NCBI RefSeq assembly: GCF_016858305.2
Contig: NZ_CP074436.1
Location: forward strand, 578,001 to 642,000
Origin: Polaribacter sp. Q13
GTDB taxonomy: Bacteria > Bacteroidota > Bacteroidia > Flavobacteriales > Flavobacteriaceae
Length of the DNA stretch: 64,000 bases
Direction of reading: 5' to 3'
Part shown: positions 35,009 to 44,874 of the stretch, piece by piece
Layout: every line of letters begins with the position of its first letter
How positions within the stretch are numbered: the stretch's first letter is position 1
Notes under the pieces: generated by a model
What the model was told of the DNA's origin: nothing
Databases searched by the model: none
Seen by the model: only the letters and a program-made list of their open reading frames with translations
Program-made: the position numbers and the translations under genes

Positions 35009-36486
35009 AAACAATCAACTTAATATTTCCACATCAATTATTTGAAGAATCACCAATTTTTCAAATAGATTCCCCTGTCTATTTAGTAGAAGAATATTTG
35101 TTTTTTAGGCAGTATTCTTTTCATAAACAGAAAATAGCTTTCCATAGAGCTACTATGAAACGGTATGCTGATTTTCTTCAGAAAGAAAAAAATGTTGATG
35201 TTCATTATATTGAGGCAATAACAGAAATTTCCGATATTAGAGCATTGATTCCTGCTTTGAAGCAAAAAGGAATTGAACATATTAATTATATAGATCCTAC
35301 GGATAATTGGCTTCAGAAAAGAATAGAAAAAGGATGTTTAGAACAAAATATTAGCACTACAGTTTATAACTCGCCTTTGTTTTTAAATTCGAAAGAAGAA
35401 TTACAAGTTTTCTTTAGAAAGGATAAAAAGAAATATCATCAAACCACTTTTTATACGGAGCAACGTAAAAAAAGAAATATTCTTTTAGAACCTGATGGGA
35501 AACCAACAGGAGGAAAGTGGACTTTTGATGCTGAGAATAGAAAAAAATACCCTTCAAAAAAAACACCTCCATCAATTCAGTTTCCTGATGTTGATGGATA
35601 TTTTAAAGAGGCGCAAGAATATGTTAATATTAATTTTTCAAAGAATTTAGGAAGTTTGACGGATTATGCTTTATATCCAACAAGTTTTAAAACGAGTAAA
35701 GACTGGTTAATTCAATTTTTTGAACAACGTTTTATGGAATTTGGAATGTATGAAGATGCTATCGTTTCTGAAAATTCAATATTAAACCATAGTGTGTTAA
35801 CTCCAATGCTTAATGTTGGTTTAATAACGCCTAAATATATAATTGATACTTGTTTGGTGTATGCTGAAGAAAATAACGTTCCTATTAATTCTACAGAAGG
35901 ATTTGTAAGACAAATTATTGGTTGGCGAGAGTTTATAAGAGGTATTTACGAATTGAGAGGAAGTGAAGAACGCACTACTAATTTTTGGAAATTCACGAAG
36001 AAGATTCCAAAATCGTTTTATGACGGAACGACAGGTATTGCACCAATTGATCAGACGATAAAAAAAGTATTAAAAACAGGATATTGTAATCATATAGAAC
36101 GTTTAATGGTTTTAGGTAATTTTATGATGTTGTGTGAATTTGATCCAGATGAAGTATATAAGTGGTTTATGGAATTATTTATAGATGCTTACGATTGGGT
36201 TATGGTAACTAATATTTATGGAATGAGTCAGTTTGCAGATGGTGGTTTAATGGCTACGAAACCTTATATTAGTGGTAGTAATTATCTAATGAAAATGAGC
36301 AACTATAAAAAGGGAGATTGGCAAGCCACTTGGGATGGTCTTTTTTGGCGATTTATGGATACACATCGTGATTTCTTTTTGTCGAATCCAAGATTAGGAA
36401 TGTTGGTTAGAATGTTTGATAAAATGCCTGATGAAAAGAAAGAAAATCATATAAAAAACGGAGAAGTATATTTATTAAAGCTTTAA
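35005..36486 (+). CDS. Photolyase-related protein of the FeS-BCP / (6-4) photolyase class
   Basis: A 493-residue protein of the deoxyribodipyrimidine photolyase-related family. It starts with INLIFPHQLFEESPIF and continues YLVEEYLFFRQYSFHKQKI, IDPTDNWLQKRIE, PTGGKWTFDAENRKKYP, WREFIRGIYELRG, GYCNHIERLMVLGNFMMLCEF and YGMSQFADGGLMATKPYISG. These match the bacterial (6-4) photolyases that carry a 4Fe-4S cluster, with Cys in the CNHIER and LCEF segments as cluster ligand candidates. It would repair (6-4) photoproducts, complementing the first photolyase. Coupled by overlap to DUF2256. Confidence 0.88.
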   Translation: MKTINLIFPHQLFEESPIFQIDSPVYLVEEYLFFRQYSFHKQKIAFHRATMKRYADFLQKEKNVDVHYIEAITEISDIRALIPALKQKGIEHINYIDPTDNWLQKRIEKGCLEQNISTTVYNSPLFLNSKEELQVFFRKDKKKYHQTTFYTEQRKKRNILLEPDGKPTGGKWTFDAENRKKYPSKKTPPSIQFPDVDGYFKEAQEYVNINFSKNLGSLTDYALYPTSFKTSKDWLIQFFEQRFMEFGMYEDAIVSENSILNHSVLTPMLNVGLITPKYIIDTCLVYAEENNVPINSTEGFVRQIIGWREFIRGIYELRGSEERTTNFWKFTKKIPKSFYDGTTGIAPIDQTIKKVLKTGYCNHIERLMVLGNFMMLCEFDPDEVYKWFMELFIDAYDWVMVTNIYGMSQFADGGLMATKPYISGSNYLMKMSNYKKGDWQATWDGLFWRFMDTHRDFFLSNPRLGMLVRMFDKMPDEKKENHIKNGEVYLLKL

Positions 36487-36496
36487 AACAAAAGAT

Positions 36497-36985
36497 ATGG
36501 AATCGTTAGTTGTTTTTAATTTAGAAAAGAACAGTCCAGATAATTGGAAAATTATTAATGATGCTGTTATGGGAGGGAAGTCCTTAGGTAGTTTCTATTT
36601 TAATGAAAAAGGAAATTGTGTTTTTGAAGGAAATGTATCCTTAGAAAATAACGGAGGTTTTTCTTTGTTGAGGTATCGTTTTGCTAAAATTGTACCTAAA
36701 GAATATTCTAAAGTTATTATCAGAGTTAAAGGAGACGGAAAACAATATCAATTTAGAATAAGAAGTAAGGTAACTGATGATCATGTTTATATTACTTATT
36801 TTGAAACGTCTAATGAATGGGAGGATATTGAAATATTATTATCAGATATGTATCCTACATTTAGAGGTAATAAATTACAAAAGCCAAATTATGCTAAAGA
36901 AAGTCTTGAAGAAATAGCTTTTTTAATTGGAAATAAAAGAGCAGAAGGTTTTAAATTAGAGATAGACAGTATTATTCTAACTTAA
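36497..36985 (+). CDS. CIA30 family protein (NDUFAF1-like)
   Basis: A 162-residue beta-sandwich protein. WKIINDAVMGGKSLGSF (about 17-33), FEGNVSLENNGGFSLLRYRF (about 43-62) and YQFRIRSKVTDDHVYITYFET are hallmarks of the complex I intermediate-associated protein 30 domain. In mitochondria this family assembles complex I; in bacteria the role is unknown and it is often encoded near photolyases. It is the last gene of the light cluster, 10 bases after the photolyase. Confidence 0.85.
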   Translation: MESLVVFNLEKNSPDNWKIINDAVMGGKSLGSFYFNEKGNCVFEGNVSLENNGGFSLLRYRFAKIVPKEYSKVIIRVKGDGKQYQFRIRSKVTDDHVYITYFETSNEWEDIEILLSDMYPTFRGNKLQKPNYAKESLEEIAFLIGNKRAEGFKLEIDSIILT

Positions 36986-37048
36986 ATAAGTTTTAAAATC
37001 TCAGGTTAACAAATTAACGATACTATCCTAAAATAGGTGTAAGTTGAA

Positions 37049-37978
37049 AAAATAGTATTGTAATTTGTTTGTATATCTTTAATTTCAATCTCTTCTAATA
37101 CTGAAAACTCTTTTTTCAGTGCACGTTTTGATAGAATACCTTCATTCTGTTCTAAAAATCGAACAAGTATTGCAACTGTTTTATCAGGCATTTCAAAATG
37201 ATTATCTAAGTATTTTTTAAATTCATCATACTTTTGCCGATAACTAACATCTTCAGGTATAATTCTTACTAAAGTGTCTTCTACACAATCGTATAAAAAT
37301 TCTGCTAGTTTTGTAGCGTCAAAATAACGATAAAAATCAATGGTATTATTTGTAACTTTAATGTTATGATTTTCCGTTTCTTTCCATGTTATTTAATCTA
37401 ATAATGGATGTGAATAAGATTCTAAAACATCTTTGTAATCATTAATATGTTCTAGAATTGAAGCAGAAACAGGGAAAATAACTCCTTGCTGTGTAAATTT
37501 CTTTTTCGCTAAAATGTGATGTATTATATAGCGGTGTAAACGACCATTACCGTCTATAAAAGGGTGTATGAATACAAAACCAAATGATATGGTTGCGGCG
37601 GCTAAAACGGCATCATAACTATCGTCTTGTAATAGTGTGTTTGTTTCTATTACTCCATTTAATAACTTAGGAATATCTTGTTCTTTTGCAGAAATATGAT
37701 CCGGAATAGGTTCTCCTGAACTTCTATCATGTGCTCCCACAAAACGACCTTCTTTCCTTAGACCCATTTCTATAAATCTACTGTTTTCTATAACTATTTG
37801 CTGTAAGCGTTCAAGTTCGGTAATACTTAATGATTTACCACCTGCTTGACCAATTGCTTTACCCCATCGCATAGCTCTATTATTACCAGGATTTTCACCC
37901 TCTATGGTAAAAGATGCTTTAGAGTCTTTTAATAATAATAATAATAATAAAGCGCGTATGCTATTTAGAATTGTATTA
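37049..37978 (-). pseudogene. Truncated and mutated fic gene copy
   Basis: The DNA matches the intact fic gene at 58412-59947 nearly base for base over about 930 bases. About the first 190 residues are missing. The Fic motif HPFIDGNGR is still readable. Damage seen: a stop (TAA, read from 37395-37393) where the intact gene has Tyr in DYITWKE, an 18-base in-frame loss (HKDILQ), and a TTA triplet expanded to seven copies (37930-37950) where the intact gene has FLLLK. The original stop codon region is also changed. Both copies lie on the minus strand, so they form direct repeats around the whole 38-58 kb locus. Confidence 0.9.
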
Positions 37979-38145
37979 TTTTTATTTTGTAATAAGAGAA
38001 CCCTTTGTGATTTGGATGATTTGGATGATTTTGAGGTTGTTAGTTTTTCTTCAGAATGTTGAATTAATTAAATAATTATTAGTCTCTCTTGCGTTTATTT
38101 ATGATTAAATAATACATCTAATTTGAATTTTAAACTCAATTATTT

Positions 38146-39003
38146 TTATTGAATTTGCTTATGATAATTAGATTTAAACTCTTTCGGAGATATTTTATGT
38201 TTTCTTTTAAAAACTCTATTAAAATTAGAAAGTGAGTTAAATCCAGCTAAATAACAGATTTCATTAATAGACATATTAGTTTCTGTTAGTAATTTAGTAA
38301 CAACACCTAACCTATATTCTTGAAGGTATTGTGTAAAACTCTGACCAGTTCTTTTTTTAAAATAATGACTAAAAGCAGACTCAGACATACTAACTATTTC
38401 TGCTATTTTGGTTAACTTAATTTCTTCTTGATAATGATTTTGTATATGGTCCATTACTAAAGAGATTCTTCTACTTTCTCTTTTTTGATTGTAATTAGCA
38501 CTTGGTGGACTACTTAATAATTTAATGTCTTTAGAAATTGATAATGTGTGTAGCATTTCTAAAAAAGTTAGAAAGGATTTAAAGGTGTTATTGTTTTCTA
38601 AAGAAAATAACAAATTACTAATTTGATCTTTTGTTGGGTTAGAGAACGAAAGACCTAACTTAGATAATTCTAAAAGCTTCTTTATATCTTTAGATACAGA
38701 ATAACTCATTATTTTTGAATGCAAGAAATGTTCTTGAAATTGAATGGTTATTACACTTGCATTACTAATAGTTTTACAAGATTTCCAAAAATGTTTTAGT
38801 TCAGGTCCTAATAAAACTAAATCAACTCCTTCTATTTCTTCAACGGAATCACCAACTGTTCTTTTTCCTTTAAAATTGGTAATTAAATTGATTTCATATT
38901 CATTATGAAAATGAAGAGGATAATCAAATAATGCATTCTCATGTCTTAAAATAACAAAAGGATCATCAGTTTTTATAGGTGTTATTTCTTTAATTGATTT
39001 CAT
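38146..39003 (-). CDS. AraC family transcriptional regulator
   Basis: A 285-residue regulator with an N-terminal cupin-type sensor domain (FVILRHENALFDYPLHFHNEYEINLI, about 17-42) and two C-terminal helix-turn-helix motifs (IKLTKIAEIVSMSESAFSHYFKKRTGQSF, then MSINEICYLAGFNSLSNFNRVFKRKHKISPKEF, about 190-275). It is divergent from susC with a 216-base gap, the usual place for the local regulator of a utilisation locus. It would sense a mannan-derived oligosaccharide or mannose and activate susC onward; the ligand is inference. Confidence 0.9.
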   Translation of the reverse strand: MKSIKEITPIKTDDPFVILRHENALFDYPLHFHNEYEINLITNFKGKRTVGDSVEEIEGVDLVLLGPELKHFWKSCKTISNASVITIQFQEHFLHSKIMSYSVSKDIKKLLELSKLGLSFSNPTKDQISNLLFSLENNNTFKSFLTFLEMLHTLSISKDIKLLSSPPSANYNQKRESRRISLVMDHIQNHYQEEIKLTKIAEIVSMSESAFSHYFKKRTGQSFTQYLQEYRLGVVTKLLTETNMSINEICYLAGFNSLSNFNRVFKRKHKISPKEFKSNYHKQIQ

Positions 39004-39179
39004 TTATAAAAATATTTTTTTTATAATAAATATCTACAAATTTAAGAATAATAAATTATTCGGCAGTTATTTAATTTATTGATAATAAAAATAGTCTTAT
39101 TTAATGAATAATTGATTTATAATTCAAAAAACGCATAGTATTAAACATAATTTGGTCATTTTAAATCATAAATCTTGTA

Positions 39180-39187
39180 TAATTTTG
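39180..39187 (+). promoter_or_regulatory. Putative -7 element of the susC promoter
   Basis: TAATTTTG fits the Bacteroidota TAnnTTTG -7 consensus, 32 bases before the susC ATG. A TTTG at 39151 is a possible -33 element but the spacing (25 bases) is longer than usual. Confidence 0.35.
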
Positions 39188-39219
39188 AACCATAATTAAA
39201 TTTATAAAAATTAAACTCA

Positions 39220-42200
39220 ATGAATAAAAAAAATCGAATATGGCTTTTCTCTGCTATTTTGACGGTTTTATGTTTTACAAACATAAGCGCTCAAATTAGT
39301 ATTGATGGTGTTATTACAGATGGAAGTGGTATGACATTACCTGGTGCATCTGTAGTTGAAATTGGAACAAGTAATGGGACTACTACAGATTTTGATGGTA
39401 AATTTAAAATTACTGTTAAAAATGAAGAATCTCATATAGAGATAACTTATATAGGTTATGATAATGTTGTAACTAAAATAGGAGTTAAAAGAACATTTAA
39501 CATTATTTTAAAAGAAAACATAGCAGCTTTAGATGAAATTGTAGTTGTTGGTTATGGTTCTGTTAAAAAAAGTGATTTAACAGGTTCTGTATCAAGTGTA
39601 AAAATGAAGGCGTTAGAATCAATCCCTGCAAATTCTGTTGATGGGTTGTTACAAGGTAGAGTTGCCGGGTTACAAGTGGTAACAGCTTCTCAAGAACCTG
39701 GAGCTGGTGCTACTATACGTATTAGAGGAGGAAGTTCTTTTAGTGGAAGTAATGATCCACTTGTTGTTGTTGATGGATTTCCTATTGGTGGAGCCGGAGA
39801 TATAAAGCAAATTAACCCAGCTGATATTGCTTCTGTAGAGGTTTTAAAAGATGCTTCTGCATCTGCTATTTATGGTTCTAGAGGAGCTAATGGTGTAATA
39901 ATGATTACTACCAAGAGAGCTAAGTCTGGTAAAGCATCAGTAGAAATTAACCATCAAACTTCAGTAAAGAGTTTTACTTCAAACTTAATTAACTGGAAAG
40001 ATCCTTTGTTAATGGCAGAGTTAAGTAATGAACGTAGTATAAATGACGGTATGGTTCCTAACTATACGGGGAGAACTATTGCCGGTGTATATTATCCATC
40101 ATTATCAGAAATCGCAAGCGGTGCTTGGCCACACAATACAGATTGGGGAGATGTTGTTTTTAGGGATGCTCCGACATCTACAAATACAACTGTTTCAGTT
40201 AGAGGGGCAAATGATACTACGTCGTTTAATATAAGTGGTAATTTTTTGAAGGAACAAGGGGTTTATATTGAAGATGATTATCAAAAACAAATTATTAATT
40301 TAGGTGTATCTCATAAATTTAGTGATTGGCTTAAAATTAATACCTCTAATATTATTTCAAAAAATAAAAGAGATAGTAATAGCGGACTAGCATATTATAG
40401 AAATCCACTTTGGCCAGTATATGATGATAATGGTGATTATTTTAGAACTTCATCTCAAGATTTTGATCATCCGTTAGCTTATACAGAAAATGTTTTAAAT
40501 ACATCTAAAGGATTAGATATCATTTCATCTTATTTATTTGATTTTACATTAAACGAACATTTAAGTGTTAAAACGCAGCTTAACTATAAATTTGGTTCTA
40601 CAATAGGCGATAGGTATTTACCAAGTGCATATACTTTAGAAGGTAATTATTATGATGGTGTGGCTTACATTACTAATTGGGAAAGTGAAGATATTTTATC
40701 AGAAACTTTTGTAACCTATAACAATACTTTTAAAGATTTACATAAATTAAATGTAATGGTAGGTCAGTCATACCAAACAACTGTAAGTCGTTCATCAGAA
40801 CTTAAAGCTAAAGGTTTTATAAATGAAACATTAGGTAATGAAAATATGAGTGCTGGAGATCCAGAAGCCAATGAAATATCTAATGGTAAATCAGAAACGA
40901 AGTTACTTTCTTACTACGGACGTATAAATTATACCTATAATAATAAGTATTTATTTACAGGAACTATGCGTGCAGATGGTTCTTCTAAATTTGGGGAAAA
41001 TAATAAATGGGCATATTTTCCTTCAGGAGCTATAAGCTGGAAAGCTCATAAAGAAAAATTTATAAGTGATTTAGATGTTTTTAATGAACTAAAAGCACGT
41101 TTAAGTTATGGTATTTCTGGTAATCAAGGTATTGCTCCTTATCAAACTTTAAGTAGATACGGTATAGAAAATTATTATGATGATGGTCAGTTTAAAACAA
41201 CTATTGGTCCAGGATATATAAGTGGGCAATATGGTCCAGATTATCGTTATAATTACTGGTCTGGTATCCCTAATAAAGATTTAAAGTGGGAATCTACAGC
41301 GCAGTTAAACTTTGGGTTAGATATGGCTTTCTTAAACAACAGACTTAAGACCACAGTAGATTTTTATAGAAAGAAAACAACAGATTTATTACGTCAAAAA
41401 TTCTTACCGCTATCATCTAGTTATAGTAGAATTTGGGTAAATGATGGCGAAATTCTTAATAAAGGAATAGAAGTTTCTATTAGTGGAGACATTATTAATA
41501 AGGATGACTTTACGATGTCTACCAACTTAATGCTTTCTATTAATCGAAATGAAGTTACAAGTTTGGGAGATGGAGTTTCTATGGGGTTATTAAAAGATCC
41601 TAACACCGGAATGGATTACGAATTTCAAGGTTCTGGTTTTGATACTTTTGGAATGGCAACTTCTAATATTTATGGAGTAGGTAAACCTTTAAATGTATTC
41701 TATGGTTATAAAACCGATGGTATTATTCAAAATTTAGAAGAAGGGCTTACATCTGGGCTTACTGGGAATATGGCACTACCTGGTGAGTTTAAATATGTAG
41801 ACATTAATAATGATGGAGTTATAGATGAGGGGGATAGAACGATTATAGGAGATCCAAATCCAGATTTTAATGCAAGCTTAGGTCTTAATTTTAATTATAA
41901 AGGTTTCGATTTATCTATGTTCTTTAACGGAGTTTTTGGAAACGATATTTTTTATCCAGGAAAACTAGATCAGGCTAATATTATGCCCTTAAGATGGACA
42001 CAAGATAACCCAAACAATAGTTTTCCAAAATTAAGATCAGTTAGAAACTTATTGTTAAGTGATTGGTTTGTAGAGGATGGGTCTTTTGTAAGATTACAAA
42101 ACCTAACAGTTGGTTACACTTTAGATTCTGATAAAATATCATTTCTATCTAAAGCACGACTTTATATAAATGCAACCAATTTGTACACATTTACTTCAAA

Positions 42201-42303
42201 AGACTTTAATGGGTACGATCCAGAAGTGGGTTTAGATGGAGTGTATTGGGGTGGTTATCCACGTACAAAAAGTGTTACCCTTGGTTTAAATTTAACTTTT
42301 TAA
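39220..42303 (+). CDS. SusC-like TonB-dependent outer-membrane transporter
   Basis: A 1027-residue outer-membrane receptor: signal peptide (about 1-25, ending ISAQ), carboxypeptidase-regulatory-like domain (GVITDGSGMTLPGASVVEIGTSNGTTTDFDGKF, about 30-62), TonB box region and plug domain (LDEIVVVGYGSVKKSDLTGSV; LQGRVAGLQVV; GSSFSGSNDPLVVVDGFPI; VEVLKDASASAIYGSRGANGVIMITTK, to about 230), then a 22-strand barrel ending with the aromatic TLGLNLTF. It forms the import channel with the SusD partner downstream and would take up beta-manno-oligosaccharides. First gene of the locus on the plus strand. Confidence 0.95.
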   Translation: MNKKNRIWLFSAILTVLCFTNISAQISIDGVITDGSGMTLPGASVVEIGTSNGTTTDFDGKFKITVKNEESHIEITYIGYDNVVTKIGVKRTFNIILKENIAALDEIVVVGYGSVKKSDLTGSVSSVKMKALESIPANSVDGLLQGRVAGLQVVTASQEPGAGATIRIRGGSSFSGSNDPLVVVDGFPIGGAGDIKQINPADIASVEVLKDASASAIYGSRGANGVIMITTKRAKSGKASVEINHQTSVKSFTSNLINWKDPLLMAELSNERSINDGMVPNYTGRTIAGVYYPSLSEIASGAWPHNTDWGDVVFRDAPTSTNTTVSVRGANDTTSFNISGNFLKEQGVYIEDDYQKQIINLGVSHKFSDWLKINTSNIISKNKRDSNSGLAYYRNPLWPVYDDNGDYFRTSSQDFDHPLAYTENVLNTSKGLDIISSYLFDFTLNEHLSVKTQLNYKFGSTIGDRYLPSAYTLEGNYYDGVAYITNWESEDILSETFVTYNNTFKDLHKLNVMVGQSYQTTVSRSSELKAKGFINETLGNENMSAGDPEANEISNGKSETKLLSYYGRINYTYNNKYLFTGTMRADGSSKFGENNKWAYFPSGAISWKAHKEKFISDLDVFNELKARLSYGISGNQGIAPYQTLSRYGIENYYDDGQFKTTIGPGYISGQYGPDYRYNYWSGIPNKDLKWESTAQLNFGLDMAFLNNRLKTTVDFYRKKTTDLLRQKFLPLSSSYSRIWVNDGEILNKGIEVSISGDIINKDDFTMSTNLMLSINRNEVTSLGDGVSMGLLKDPNTGMDYEFQGSGFDTFGMATSNIYGVGKPLNVFYGYKTDGIIQNLEEGLTSGLTGNMALPGEFKYVDINNDGVIDEGDRTIIGDPNPDFNASLGLNFNYKGFDLSMFFNGVFGNDIFYPGKLDQANIMPLRWTQDNPNNSFPKLRSVRNLLLSDWFVEDGSFVRLQNLTVGYTLDSDKISFLSKARLYINATNLYTFTSKDFNGYDPEVGLDGVYWGGYPRTKSVTLGLNLTF

Positions 42304-42314
42304 TCTAGAAAATC

Positions 42315-43814
42315 ATGAAAAAAAGATTTATATATATAGTAAGTATTATAGTATTGGGTTTTTACTCTTGCGATTTAACGGAAGAACCATATGGTTTTTA
42401 TTCTGATGATAATTTTTATAAAACTGTAGAAGATGCAGATGCTGCACTTCTATATGCTTATAGAGCATTTAATTACCTTGGGTATAATAGAGGTATGATT
42501 GATATTGGTGATTTGTCAACAGAAATTATGTCTGTAAAGGCAGGAGAAGGAAATGGTGTTCAAGAATTAGATCAATGGAAATCTACTAAAAGTAATGGTA
42601 CATTGTCCGATTTCTTTCAATATTGTTACATCGCTATCAATAGAGCTAATGGGGTTATTGAAAACGTCGTAGATCAAGACTTTAATCAAGCCGATAAAGA
42701 ACGAATTTTAGGAGAAGCATATACTATTAGAGCTTGGAGTTACTTTAGCTTGGTACGTGTTTTTGGTAAAGTGCCAATGCAAAAGCAATTGGTAAGTACA
42801 GAGGCTCAAACTACACCTGCGTTGGCTAAAGATTTAGATGAGGTTTACAATTTTATTCTAGAAGATTTAAATACAGCAGAGTCTTTTCTTTCTATGGATA
42901 GAAAAGTTGGGCATTTCGATAAAGTAGCAAGTTGGGCTATTTTAGCTAAAGTATATTTAAATATAGCATCTGGTAAAGATAACAACGCAGCCGGATATCG
43001 TGATATGGTTGTAGATGCAAATGAAATGTATACTCAATCAGCAAAATGGTCGGCAAAAGTATTAAATGAGCAAGCAGAATTTAGTTTAGATACTTCAATT
43101 GGAAATATTTATGATGTAGAAAAAGCAGATGGTCCAGAGCATATTTGGCTTATCAGTATGGATAGAACGGGCGATAATACAGAAGAATTTGGTTCTTTTA
43201 TGTTAATGTGGATGCCTTGGGGACCAGGGGCTTCGTATTATGTGAAAAATGCAAAAGGAGTAATGGAACCAACTCAAAATGGTTGGGAAGTGTATCATAT
43301 AGAAACGGCATTTAGAGATTCTTTTGGAAGTACAGATAAGCGTGAAACAGATTTAATCGGTAATGAAATATTTGATGTAGATGGTAATAGCATTGGAAGT
43401 GTTGCCGACGGAAATATTATTGCGCCTTTTAGTACTAAATATTTAGACCCTAAATTTAATGGAAACCGAACTAGTACCAGACCTTTAATGATTCGTTTTT
43501 CTGATATCGCATTAACATATGCAGAAGCTGTAGGGCCAACTGCAGATGGAGAAATGTGGTTAAATAAAATTCGTTCTCGTGCAGGTATAGATCCTGTTAC
43601 TACAGGAATGAGTATTACTGATTTTAGAAAAACAGTATTACAAGAAAGAAAGTGGGAGTTAGCATTTGAAGGCCATCATTTATTTGATCTAAGAAGAACA
43701 GCAACTGTGCTTTCTAATATCTCAGAAGCTCAAAGCTCTGGTTTAACAGAAGATGAAGCTGCATTTTATCCTATTCCATTAAGAGAATTAGATTTAAATC
43801 CAAATGCAAAGTAA
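42315..43814 (+). CDS. SusD-like glycan-binding lipoprotein
   Basis: A 499-residue surface lipoprotein: lipobox YSC (Cys about 19), TPR-rich SusD/RagB fold with AYTIRAWSYFSLVRVFGKVPM (about 137-157), KASWAILAKVYLNIA (about 207-220) and the C-terminal LQERKWELAFEGHHLFDLRR segment (about 447-466) typical of SusD. It caps the SusC channel and recruits the polysaccharide chain. It starts 12 bases after susC. Confidence 0.94.
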   Translation: MKKRFIYIVSIIVLGFYSCDLTEEPYGFYSDDNFYKTVEDADAALLYAYRAFNYLGYNRGMIDIGDLSTEIMSVKAGEGNGVQELDQWKSTKSNGTLSDFFQYCYIAINRANGVIENVVDQDFNQADKERILGEAYTIRAWSYFSLVRVFGKVPMQKQLVSTEAQTTPALAKDLDEVYNFILEDLNTAESFLSMDRKVGHFDKVASWAILAKVYLNIASGKDNNAAGYRDMVVDANEMYTQSAKWSAKVLNEQAEFSLDTSIGNIYDVEKADGPEHIWLISMDRTGDNTEEFGSFMLMWMPWGPGASYYVKNAKGVMEPTQNGWEVYHIETAFRDSFGSTDKRETDLIGNEIFDVDGNSIGSVADGNIIAPFSTKYLDPKFNGNRTSTRPLMIRFSDIALTYAEAVGPTADGEMWLNKIRSRAGIDPVTTGMSITDFRKTVLQERKWELAFEGHHLFDLRRTATVLSNISEAQSSGLTEDEAAFYPIPLRELDLNPNAK

Positions 43815-43839
43815 TTATTAATACTTAAAAGATATAAAG

Positions 43840-44733
43840 ATGAAAAAAATAATATATAGCATCTTCTTAATAACCTTAGTATCTGTCTTTTCTTCATGTG
43901 AAAAAGATTTGATGGAAGAGGTTAATGAAGGAAACTGGAATAGTGAACGTAATATTATAGATTTTGGTTTAAAACAACAGATTGGTTTAGCACGTATAGA
44001 ACGATCTGGAAACCAGGCGACCATCAATATTACAATTAATGCAAGCAATCTAGATTTAGCAGCAGTAGATATTACAGATATGGTTTTATCTTATGACGCT
44101 CAAGCAAATGTTACTCGTGGAGATAAATTAAACTTTGATAATCCTGAGAATAAATCAACAGTGATGGTAACTTCAAAAAAAGGAGAAACTTTAGAGTGGA
44201 CTATTTTTATAGAACCTTTTATTAATGAATTAGAAGGGAGTTGGGCAATATCTAGTTATTCTATAAAGTGGGATGATGGTAATGGATGGGGAAATGCAGG
44301 AGAATCTGAACTATCAGACTTATTAACAGAGTCTTCTTCAGGTCTTGATGATATTATAACTATTGGTGCAGTGAAAGGAGCAAATGATGAAGGACTGGTA
44401 TATGGAGATTATGAGCGTACTATGGGAGAAGATGGTTTAGCTGCTTCTTATATTTATGCAAGAACAAGTGAAGATTGGGCTGTTAGGTTTAACCAATTGC
44501 CTATAGGATCTGGAGAGTGGATTTTAAACAAAGACAACTCTGTTACTTTTGTTGTAAATAAAAAATCTTACACTACTAAAACATTCGATAAAATTGATGA
44601 AACCATTCTAAAATTATCGTTAGACCCAGGAGTAAAAGAACTAGGCAGAACTAATTGGGATGATTATTATGGAGATAATACTAATAAATTTGTAGCCGCT
44701 ACAGATTTGTGGTACACACTAACAAAACAATAA
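43840..44733 (+). CDS. SusE-position surface lipoprotein of unknown fold
   Basis: A 297-residue lipoprotein with lipobox SSC (Cys about 20), a region resembling an immunoglobulin or bacterial Ig-like fold (TINITINASNLDLAAVDITDMVLSYDA; ETLEWTIFIEPF), then a lipocalin-like C-terminal part with LEGSWAISSYSIKWDDG. The position directly after susD is where surface glycan-binding proteins (SusE/F-like) are encoded. The family was not identified. It may be a mannan-binding protein. Confidence 0.6.
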   Translation: MKKIIYSIFLITLVSVFSSCEKDLMEEVNEGNWNSERNIIDFGLKQQIGLARIERSGNQATINITINASNLDLAAVDITDMVLSYDAQANVTRGDKLNFDNPENKSTVMVTSKKGETLEWTIFIEPFINELEGSWAISSYSIKWDDGNGWGNAGESELSDLLTESSSGLDDIITIGAVKGANDEGLVYGDYERTMGEDGLAASYIYARTSEDWAVRFNQLPIGSGEWILNKDNSVTFVVNKKSYTTKTFDKIDETILKLSLDPGVKELGRTNWDDYYGDNTNKFVAATDLWYTLTKQ

Positions 44734-44758
44734 TAAATAAGAAAAGGAATGTTAGATA

Positions 44759-44789
44759 TACAAGAGGTCTTAATGTATTTTCTCTTGTA
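44759..44789 (+). terminator. Hairpin between the Sus genes and the glycosidase genes
   Basis: TACAAGAG and CTCTTGTA form an 8-bp stem, followed by weakly T-rich sequence. It may lower expression of the downstream enzymes relative to susCD. Confidence 0.4.
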
Positions 44790-44874
44790 AATTTATGTTC
44801 TTTTTAAATTTTTAATTCAATGATGTGTTAGTTAAAGCCACTATTGTATAACAGTAAATAAAATATAAATAACT

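Noticed and set aside
37006..37872. Two separate small proteins encoded by the remaining fic fragments
   Set aside because: They are in the same frame, separated only by a nonsense codon relative to the intact gene, and lack the N-terminal part, so a pseudogene explains them better.
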